Origin: Planctomycetota bacterium
Lineage (GTDB): Bacteria > Planctomycetota > Phycisphaerae > Phycisphaerales > UBA1924
Direction: 5' to 3'
NCBI GenBank assembly: GCA_023429345.1
Contig: JAEYVB010000391.1
Coordinates: 1 to 21,381, forward strand
DNA: 21,381 nt
In this document: in pieces, positions 15,817 through 21,381 of the stretch
Numbering within the stretch: position 1 is the stretch's first letter
Layout of the letters: the number at the start of each line of letters is the position of its first letter
Notes under the pieces: generated by a model
Database searches by the model: none
Seen by the model: only the letters and a program-made list of their open reading frames with translations
Told to the model about the DNA's origin: nothing
Position numbers and translations under genes: made by a program

Positions 15817-18258
15817 TCAGGGACGAACCGCGGGCTCCGTCGCCCGCGATGCCCCCTCCGCGCGCGTGCGGTACATGGCCGCGGTCTCCGCATCACCGGC
15901 CTCGGAATAGAACTCCGACGCCAGGCCGTACACGCCCGCGGCCGTCGGCCCCGGCGCGCCCCCGGCCTCGAACTCGCGGACCGCGGCGTCCGCCTCCGCC
16001 CGCGCCTCCTCCGCTCGCTCCAGCTTTCCAAGGACCCTCGCCAGCGTCAGCCGCCCCTGCGCGATCCTCGCATCCCCGGCCGGAAACGCCCGCGTGCGCA
16101 GCCGGACAACCTCCCGCATAAGCGGCTCCGCGCCGGCAAAGTCCCCGCGCAGCCAGAGCACCGTCGCCAGGCTGTTGTAGGCGGTCGTCAGATCCGGGTG
16201 ATCGTCCCCGAGCGACTCCCTCGCCATCTCCAGCGACTCGCGGAAGTACGGCTCCGCCCGGGCCAGGTCGCCCTGCGTGGCGATCATCACCCCGAGGTTC
16301 GAGAGCGACTGGGCGACGAGCGGGTGCCCCTTCGGCAGCAGTTGCCGCCGGATCTCGAGCGATTCCGCCAGCACCCGCTCCGCGTCGGCCGGCCTCTTCA
16401 ATCCGTTCAGCACGCCGGCGTAGTTGTTCAGGCTCTCCGCCAACTCCAGGCTCAGAGGCCCCGCGGCCGCGCGGCGGATCTCGATCGCCCGCTCGAGCGC
16501 TTCGCCGGCCTCCGCGAACCGACCCTGCGCCCGCAGCACCGCGCCCAGGTTGTTCTGGGTCCGCGCGACGTCCAGGTTGTGCTCGCCGCGGATCTCCCGG
16601 AACGTCCCGAGCGCCTCGCGCAGGAGCGCCTCCGCCTCGGGGAGCCGGCCGGTCGTGTAGAACACCGTCGCCAGGTCGATCTTGCTCTCCACCGTGTCGT
16701 GGTGACGCTCGCCCACGAGCTTCAGACGCTCCTCGTACGCGGCCCGCACGTGCCGCTCCGCCTCCTCGTAATCGCCCAGCGCCAGGTATGTCGTGCCGAT
16801 CGCGCTGCGGACCGCCGCCCGCACCAGCGGCTGCGCCGAAAGTCCCGCCCCGATCTCCTGCGCGGTCCGGTCCAGCACCTCCCGGACCGTCACATCCTCC
16901 CCCTGACCCGTCTGCGGGTTCGCAGACGCCAGCATGTCCCGCAGAAACTTGGCGATCGCCTCCGACTGGTCCCGCGCAACAAACGCCTGGTCCCGCTGCC
17001 GCTTCGCCACCCCCGCCTGCCAGGCGACCACCGCCGAGCCCGCCGCCATCGCCAGCACCGCCACCGCCGCCGCCGCCACGCCGACCCGGTTCCGCCCCAC
17101 GAACTTGCGGGCGCGGTACGCCACCGTGTCACGCCGGGCGCTCACCGGGAACCCGCGAAGGTACGCCTCGATATCCCCCGCGAACCGCTCCGCCGACGCG
17201 TACCGCCGCTGCGGCTCCTTCCGCATCGCCATCATCACGATGTTGTCGAGGTCCCCCCGCAGTTCCCGCGCGAGCCGCGCCGTCGGCCCGGGCCCGGCCC
17301 CCGCCGCGGCCGCGCTGGGCGGCGACGGCGCCTGGGTGCCCACCACCCGCTGGATCTCCGAGACCGTCCGCGTCTCGAACCGGTACGGCTGCCGCCCGCT
17401 CAGGAGCTCGTAGAGCACGACGCCCAGCGAGTAGAGGTCGCTCGCCGTCGTGACCCCGCGCCCCTCCACCTGCTCCGGGCTCGCATACTCGGGCGTGAGC
17501 CGGCGCTCGTCGACGACGGTAACCGAGGGCGCGGTGCCCCCCGGCGTGAGCACGCGCGCGATCCCGAAGTCCAGCAGCTTTACGACCCCGTCGGGCGTCA
17601 CGAAGATGTTGCCCGGCTTCAGGTCGCGGTGCACCACCAGGTTCTGGTGCGCAAACTGCACCGCGCCGCACACCGACACGAAGAGCCTCAGCCGCTCCCG
17701 CACGCCAAGGTTGTGCTCGCGGCAGTAGTCGGTGATCGGCATCCCGGCCACGTACTCCATCACCAGGTACGGCCGCCCGTCGGGCAGCGACCCCGCGTCC
17801 AGCACCGTCGCGATGTTCGGGTGCTTCAGGTTCGCCAGCGTGCGCCGCTCGTCGCGGAAGCGCCGCAGGATCTCGTCGGTGTCCATCCCCCGCTTCACGA
17901 CCTTCACCGCCGAGAACCCCTCGAAGGCCCCGTCCGCGCGCGACGCCAGGTACACCGCCCCCATGCCGCCGGCGCCGATCAGCCGATCGATCCTCCACGG
18001 ACCCACCGCGTGCCCGACCAGCGCATCCTCGCGCTCGCCCCCGCCCACGCTCGCCAGCAGCTCGCCGCCCCCCAGCCCCAGCGCCGGCGTCGCCAGAAAC
18101 CCCGCCGGCAGCTCCGCGGAGAGGAGCCGCTCCACCTCGCCCCGCACCGCATCATCCCCGGCGCACAGCTCCGCCAGCGCAGCGCCCCGCCGGTCCGGCG
18201 GCAGGTCCCGCACCCGGAAGTACACCTCCTCCACCCGCTGAAAACGCTCCGGGTTCAC
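15817..18258 (-). CDS. Membrane-anchored Ser/Thr protein kinase with periplasmic TPR repeats
   Basis: An 813-residue PknB-like kinase. An N-terminal helical segment (1-50) is typical of kinases coupled to ECF factors. The kinase domain (about 87-370) is complete: GAGGMG loop 95-100, K119, HRD 210-212 with N217, DFG 230-232 and the TPEYASPEQ activation segment. A transmembrane helix (about 391-413) follows. The rest is a chain of about six 42-residue kinesin-light-chain-like TPRs (about 460-800; e.g. ARTQNNLGAVLRAQGRFAEA), probably outside the membrane for protein binding. The start is a GTG at 18258 overlapping the sigma-factor stop as GTGA. The coupling implies that the kinase regulates that sigma factor, as known for ECF-STPK pairs in planctomycetes. 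Confidence 0.95.
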   Translation of the reverse strand: MNPERFQRVEEVYFRVRDLPPDRRGAALAELCAGDDAVRGEVERLLSAELPAGFLATPALGLGGGELLASVGGGEREDALVGHAVGPWRIDRLIGAGGMGAVYLASRADGAFEGFSAVKVVKRGMDTDEILRRFRDERRTLANLKHPNIATVLDAGSLPDGRPYLVMEYVAGMPITDYCREHNLGVRERLRLFVSVCGAVQFAHQNLVVHRDLKPGNIFVTPDGVVKLLDFGIARVLTPGGTAPSVTVVDERRLTPEYASPEQVEGRGVTTASDLYSLGVVLYELLSGRQPYRFETRTVSEIQRVVGTQAPSPPSAAAAGAGPGPTARLARELRGDLDNIVMMAMRKEPQRRYASAERFAGDIEAYLRGFPVSARRDTVAYRARKFVGRNRVGVAAAAVAVLAMAAGSAVVAWQAGVAKRQRDQAFVARDQSEAIAKFLRDMLASANPQTGQGEDVTVREVLDRTAQEIGAGLSAQPLVRAAVRSAIGTTYLALGDYEEAERHVRAAYEERLKLVGERHHDTVESKIDLATVFYTTGRLPEAEALLREALGTFREIRGEHNLDVARTQNNLGAVLRAQGRFAEAGEALERAIEIRRAAAGPLSLELAESLNNYAGVLNGLKRPADAERVLAESLEIRRQLLPKGHPLVAQSLSNLGVMIATQGDLARAEPYFRESLEMARESLGDDHPDLTTAYNSLATVLWLRGDFAGAEPLMREVVRLRTRAFPAGDARIAQGRLTLARVLGKLERAEEARAEADAAVREFEAGGAPGPTAAGVYGLASEFYSEAGDAETAAMYRTRAEGASRATEPAVRP

Positions 18259-18854
18259 GTGCCGCCCGCCCGCGTCACTTCCTGGTGCAACCACACGCGG
18301 GCGAACTCCCAGTGCCGCGACACCGTCGCCGTCGAGATCCCCATCGCCTGCGCCGTCTCATGGATCGACAGCCCCGCGAAAAACCGCAGTTCCACCACCC
18401 TCGCCTTCGCCGCATCCACCGCCGCCAGACGGTCCAGCGCCTCGTCGAGCGCCAGCATCTCCGAATCGTCCTCGGGCCCCGCCGCGGCCACATCGATCCC
18501 CTCCAGCGAGAGCACCCGAACCTGGCCGCCCCCGCGCTTCTGCCGGTTCCGGGTCCGCGCGTGGTCCATGAGGATGCGGCGGATCGCTTGCGCCGCCGCC
18601 CCAAAGAAGTGCGCCCGGTTCTCCCAGCTCACATCACCCGGTCCCACCAGCCGGAGGTACGCCTCGTTCACCAGCGCCGTCGGCTGAAGTGTGTGGTTCT
18701 TCCGCTCCTGCGTCAGGTGGACCATCGCCAGCTTCCGGAGCTCCTCATACACCAGCGGGAACAGGTCCCGCGTGGCCAGTTCATCCCCTGCCGATGCACG
18801 CACCAGCATCGCGGTCACGTCCGGGGCCGGCTTTTCCTGGTTCGGGTGTCCCAT
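18255..18854 (-). CDS. ECF-type RNA polymerase sigma factor (TIGR02999-like)
   Basis: A 199-residue alternative sigma factor. Region 2 (about 14-100) has LFPLVYEELRKLA, HTLQPTALVNEAYLRL and the RAHFFGAAAQAIRRILMDHAR segment. Region 4 (about 135-190) has VVELRFFAGLSIHETAQAMGISTATVSRHWEFARVWL with its helix-turn-helix. These phrases are characteristic of the TIGR02999 subfamily abundant in planctomycetes, acidobacteria and relatives. The open frame extends to 18962, but the extra 36 residues do not resemble the family; the ATG at 18854 does, although its ribosome-binding site is weak. No anti-sigma factor is nearby; the translationally coupled kinase downstream probably takes that role. A TAGACT -10-like element lies at 18901-18896, without a clear -35. 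Confidence 0.95.
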   Translation of the reverse strand: MGHPNQEKPAPDVTAMLVRASAGDELATRDLFPLVYEELRKLAMVHLTQERKNHTLQPTALVNEAYLRLVGPGDVSWENRAHFFGAAAQAIRRILMDHARTRNRQKRGGGQVRVLSLEGIDVAAAGPEDDSEMLALDEALDRLAAVDAAKARVVELRFFAGLSIHETAQAMGISTATVSRHWEFARVWLHQEVTRAGGT

Positions 18855-19224
18855 ACACGCGGTCTCGGCGAAAGCGGGCCGCCGCCCCTCGCAAGAGTCT
18901 AGCGAACGGCCGCGGTTCTGCGCCAGAATCCGACGCCAGTCAATGTTGCGTCCCCCCCACAATCGTTCAGATCACGCGTTCTCAACGCAGAAAAGTCGCT
19001 CCCGGCCGCGGCCAAGGGAGGAAAGCTCGATATCAAGCCGCCTATCTCCCCCGACAACCGTCCTCTTGGCCACAGGTATGGCCATTACGAACCGTGCCAG
19101 CCCCCTCACGCCAGTCTTCGCCGTACCCGGGCCGGCACGGCCGCTCCGGGCAGCGAATCACGCACGTCCTCCCGCACGCCGAAATCGCTTCGAACTCGGG
19201 CCCGATCGCGTTACACTCTTTCCC
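18855..19224. promoter_or_regulatory. Divergent intergenic region between the ECF sigma factor and the metalloprotease
   Basis: A 370-bp gap without a supportable gene. On the minus side, TAGACT at 18901-18896 would start transcription about 35 nt before the sigma ATG. On the plus side is the candidate leaderless promoter described separately. The middle (about 18950-19080) is less GC-rich than the genes and holds AACGCAGAAAAGTCG and similar sequence, but no RNA gene, dyad or repeat that I could identify. Confidence 0.4.
19189..19217 (+). promoter_or_regulatory. Candidate leaderless promoter of the metalloprotease gene
   Basis: TTCGAA, a 17-nt spacer, TACACT (4 of 6 to TATAAT). The -10 ends exactly 7 nt before the A of the ATG at 19225, so the transcript would begin at or next to the start codon. 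No Shine-Dalgarno sequence precedes the gene, which fits a leaderless mRNA. Confidence 0.45.
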
Positions 19225-20268
19225 ATGAACCCCGCCGCAGCGTTCCTCTTCCTCGCCGCCGCCGCACCCCTCGCCGCACAGCCCCCGCAGGAGTGCGCGA
19301 CCACGATCGCGCCCGACGAGGCCCTCCGCCTCGTCGCCATCGAGCGCCTCGGCCTCTATAACCGCCCGCCCGCCCCGGCCCGCTCCACCGTCTACGTCGG
19401 CCTCGCCTTCCATGTCGTCCGCACATCCGCCGGCGCCGGCGGCATCCCCCAGTCCCGCCTCGACCAGGCGCTCATCGACGCCAACGAGGCCTTCGCCCCC
19501 GCGGGCATCCAGTTCTGCCAGGCCGGCGACACCCGCTACATCGACAGCTCCACCTATTACACCATCGACAACTTCTCCGAGGCCGACGCCCTCCGCCAGA
19601 TCAACGTCGTCCCCGGCGCCATCAACTGCTACTTCGTCAACGACGCCCACTTCTGCGGCCTGAGCTCCTTCACCACCAGCGCCGTCCAGGGTATCGTGTA
19701 CCACAACGGCTGCGTCGGCCTCCCCACCAACCGCTCCACCTTCCCCCACGAGATCGGCCACTACTTCAACCTCTACCACACGCACGAGACCGCCTTCGGC
19801 ACCGAGTGCACCAACGGCTCCAACTGCGCCACCGCCGGCGACCTCGTCTGCGACACCCCCGCCGACCCCATGATCCTCGGCCAGATCTCCCAGTGCCTCT
19901 GGACCGGCTCCGCCTCCCCGCTCTGCGGCGGCCTCCCCTACACGCCCCCCGTCGCCAACTTCATGTCCTACTCCGACAAAGAGTGCCGCACCCACTTCAC
20001 CCCCCAGCAGAACGCCCGCGGCCTCGCCACCCTCCTCAACCTCCGCCCGGAGCTCGACCTCAACGCCTGCGCCCCGCCGCCCTGCTACGCCAACTGCGAC
20101 GGCTCCACCCAGACGCCCGCCCTGAACGTCGCCGACTTCACCTGTTTCCTCACCCGCTTCGCCGCGGCCGAGAGCTACGCCAACTGCGACAGCTCCACCC
20201 AGCCCCCCGTGCTGAACGTCGCCGACTTCACCTGCTTCCTCCAGCAGTTTGCCGCCGGCTGCCCGTGA
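19225..20268 (+). CDS. Secreted M43 (pappalysin)-type zinc metalloprotease with GC-type dockerin tail
   Basis: A 347-residue exported protease. The signal peptide is residues 1-19 (ending LAAQ). The catalytic domain (about 55-280) has the zinc motif HEIGHYFNLYH with ligands H175, H179 and H185 and general base E176. The pappalysin-like GDLVCDTPAD follows at 206-214, and the Met-turn is NFMSYS with M247. Several Cys pairs fit an extracellular protein. The tail at 287-347 is the same double dockerin-like module as in the two other secreted proteins of this window, ending GCP. The frame is open far upstream to 18691, but only the ATG at 19225 gives a signal peptide. No ribosome-binding site; probably leaderless. 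Substrate unknown. It is divergent from the ECF sigma factor gene. Confidence 0.93.
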   Translation: MNPAAAFLFLAAAAPLAAQPPQECATTIAPDEALRLVAIERLGLYNRPPAPARSTVYVGLAFHVVRTSAGAGGIPQSRLDQALIDANEAFAPAGIQFCQAGDTRYIDSSTYYTIDNFSEADALRQINVVPGAINCYFVNDAHFCGLSSFTTSAVQGIVYHNGCVGLPTNRSTFPHEIGHYFNLYHTHETAFGTECTNGSNCATAGDLVCDTPADPMILGQISQCLWTGSASPLCGGLPYTPPVANFMSYSDKECRTHFTPQQNARGLATLLNLRPELDLNACAPPPCYANCDGSTQTPALNVADFTCFLTRFAAAESYANCDSSTQPPVLNVADFTCFLQQFAAGCP

Positions 20269-20270
20269 CT

Positions 20271-20388
20271 GCCCGTGTGCCTTCCCCGTGACACGGGCAT
20301 CCCCGCCCGCGTGCTTTCCTGTAGCACGGGCATCCCTGCCCGTGTGCTTTCCTGTAGCACGGGCATCCTGCCCGTGTGCCTTTCTCCT
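20271..20388. repeat. Tandem palindromic (REP-like) repeat, about 3.5 copies of a 32-34 bp unit
   Basis: Units begin at about 20271, 20305, 20338 and 20370 (last partial). Each joins GCCCGTGTGCTTTCCTGTA-like spacer to GCACGGGCATCC, and across unit borders forms CACGGGCA-N3/5-TGCCCGTG hairpins. Units two and three are almost identical. The array starts 2 nt after the metalloprotease stop and fills the gap to the convergent thiG stop, so it may also end transcription from both sides. Read on the minus strand it gives the peptide HGQDARAT, which I recall as a frequent artefact in hypothetical proteins of planctomycetes and relatives; it is not a gene. Confidence 0.85.
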
Positions 20389-20408
20389 ATGGGGCCCCCG
20401 CCCCGCCC

Positions 20409-21266
20409 TCACTCCCCCGGCACATAACTGATCGTCCCCTCCCAAGGGCTGCTCGCCGTCGCGTACAGCCGCCGGGGAATTCTCCCCGCGCGATAACTCT
20501 CCCGCCCCGCCTCGCACGCCTTCCGCATCGCGCTCGCCATCAGCACCGGGTCCTTCGCGTGCGCGATCGCCGTATTCAGAAGCACCCCGTCCGCACCGCA
20601 CTCCATCGCCACCGCCACATCGCTCGCCGCCCCCACCCCCGCATCCACGATGACGGGATACACGGCATCCCCGCCCTTCAAAAGCTCCAAACACAGCACG
20701 ATGTTGTTGCGGTTCAGCACGCCCTGCCCGCTGCCGATCGGGCTCCCCGCCGGCATCACGCTCGTCGCCCCGGCTTCCCTGATGCGCAGCGCCGCGATCG
20801 GGTCGTCGCTCGTGTACGCCAGCACCTCGAACCCGTCCTTCACGAGCTCCCGCGTCGCCTCGACCGTCTGCACCGGGTCCGGCAGCAGCGTCTTCTTGTC
20901 CCCCAGCACCTCGAGCTTCACCCACGATGACCCGGGATTCCCGAGCTGTTCCAGGAGGTCCCGCCCCAGCCGCGCCACTCGCACCGCATCCTCGGCGCTG
21001 AAGCACCCCGCCGTGTTCGGCAGCACCGTGTACCGCGACAGGTCCAGCGCCTCCAGAAGGCTCTCCCCCTTCTCGTTATACAGCCGCTCCCGCCGCACCG
21101 CGACCGTCACCACCTCCGCGCCGCTCGCCTCCAGCGCCGACCGCATCACCGACAGATCCCCGTACTTCCCCGTCCCCACGATCAGCCGCGACCCAAACCG
21201 CCGCGACCCAATCACCAGCCGCGACCCCGCCGCCGTCTCCTCATCCGTCCGCTGGACCGTGCTCAT
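20409..21266 (-). CDS. thiG: Thiazole synthase
   Basis: Forms the thiazole phosphate of thiamine from 1-deoxy-D-xylulose 5-phosphate, dehydroglycine and ThiS-thiocarboxylate; cytoplasmic TIM-barrel enzyme. At 285 residues it is slightly longer than usual because of about 18 extra N-terminal residues before LVIGSRRFGSRLIVGTGKY. The Schiff-base lysine is K117 in WVKLEVLGD. Other landmarks are NTAGC (84-88), MPAGSPIGSGQG (171-182) and the phosphate-binding ADGVLLNTAIAHAKDPVLMA. AGGA lies 9 nt before the ATG at 21266. The upstream neighbour is thiS, its sulfur carrier partner, 69 nt away. No TPP riboswitch fits in that gap; regulation, if any, would act upstream of the operon beyond the window. 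Confidence 0.97.
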   Translation of the reverse strand: MSTVQRTDEETAAGSRLVIGSRRFGSRLIVGTGKYGDLSVMRSALEASGAEVVTVAVRRERLYNEKGESLLEALDLSRYTVLPNTAGCFSAEDAVRVARLGRDLLEQLGNPGSSWVKLEVLGDKKTLLPDPVQTVEATRELVKDGFEVLAYTSDDPIAALRIREAGATSVMPAGSPIGSGQGVLNRNNIVLCLELLKGGDAVYPVIVDAGVGAASDVAVAMECGADGVLLNTAIAHAKDPVLMASAMRKACEAGRESYRAGRIPRRLYATASSPWEGTISYVPGE

Positions 21267-21300
21267 GTCCTGTTGTCCTGTAGTGCCCGACCCTACCTCT

Positions 21301-21338
21301 TATTTGCCATTTGCTGTTTGCTCATTGGCCATTTGCTA
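21301..21338. repeat. AT-rich direct-repeat island between thiS and thiG
   Basis: GCCATTTGCT occurs at 21306-21315 and 21328-21337, with further TTTGC copies between them (a 22-bp period). The block is distinctly AT-rich against its GC-rich surroundings. The last copy runs into the thiS stop codon (21336-21338). Similar TTTGCCATTTGCT blocks, as I recall, occur between genes in several planctomycete genomes. It does not look coding and has no clear dyad. Confidence 0.6.
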
Positions 21339-21381
21339 TCCCCCCCCCACCAGCGTCACCAGCTCCACCCGGTCCCCCTCC
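21336..21381 (-). CDS. thiS: Sulfur carrier protein ThiS, C-terminal end
   Basis: Only the last 14 residues and the TAG stop are inside the window: EGDRVELVTLVGGG. ThiS proteins end in exactly this way, with a hydrophobic VEIV..V segment and a free C-terminal Gly-Gly that ThiF adenylates and that then carries the sulfur as a thiocarboxylate. Position directly upstream of thiG agrees. The remainder lies beyond the right edge. Confidence 0.82.
   Translation of the reverse strand, partial: EGDRVELVTLVGGG

Noticed and set aside
16198..18687. 829-residue plus-strand open frame over the kinase and sigma factor
   Set aside because: Arg/His/Pro-rich shadow; the opposite strand encodes intact kinase and sigma domains.
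20271..20388. CRISPR array
   Set aside because: Units are contiguous with no variable spacers and are palindromic; only about 3.5 copies and no cas genes.
19042..21006. 654-residue minus-strand open frame over the metalloprotease and repeats
   Set aside because: Gly/Val/Ala-rich, reads through the palindromic repeats and is in a shadow frame of both real genes.
21267..21335. TPP riboswitch upstream of thiG
   Set aside because: The gap is 69 nt and mostly AT-rich repeat; no conserved TPP core such as CUGAGA was found.

Overview
The window is uniformly GC-rich bacterial DNA, most likely from a planctomycete of the Phycisphaerae type. The best evidence is three secreted proteins that end in the same 63-residue double-repeat tail (YANCD..ST..P.LNVADFTCFL..FAAG, then ...GCP at the stop), the 'GC-type dockerin' tail known mainly from that group. 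A planctomycete-style ECF sigma factor coupled to a Ser/Thr kinase with TPRs, and CACGGGCA..TGCCCGTG palindromic repeats, agree with this. Nothing looks like a phage, insertion sequence, CRISPR array or plasmid.

Layout. Positions 1-7660 are one long minus-strand block. In transcription order it holds a DUF502 membrane protein, hpf, a PTS IIA-Ntr protein, HPr, a CHASE-domain hybrid histidine kinase, queC, queE (4-nt overlap with queC), htrA, a terminator, and the start of a hemolysin III/TrhA-family membrane protein cut by the window edge. A tRNA-Ile(GAU) with its own promoter and terminator lies at 7768-7841.

Positions 7930-20268 alternate between minus-strand regulators and plus-strand exported proteins: OmpR-type response regulator plus histidine kinase; dockerin protein 1 (NxxGxxAF type); an HD-GYP-like protein; dockerin protein 2 (beta-propeller type); ECF sigma factor plus Ser/Thr kinase; dockerin protein 3 (M43-type zinc metalloprotease). 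Divergent gaps of 226-370 bp carry the candidate control sites. Convergent gene ends lie only 3 and 9 bp apart.

Positions 20269-21381 hold a tandem palindromic repeat, thiG, a short AT-rich repeat island, and the last codons of thiS.

How the genes may work together. hpf-ptsN-HPr resembles the nitrogen-PTS cluster that in other bacteria links phosphoryl status to regulation and ribosome hibernation. queC-queE make the 7-deazaguanine precursor of queuosine. thiS-thiG make the thiazole of thiamine. HtrA handles envelope protein quality. The interleaved regulators and dockerin-tailed proteins suggest, but do not prove, local control of a secreted protein set. Most of the window is recognisable housekeeping and regulatory content. 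The least explained parts are the dockerin proteins and their intergenic control regions.
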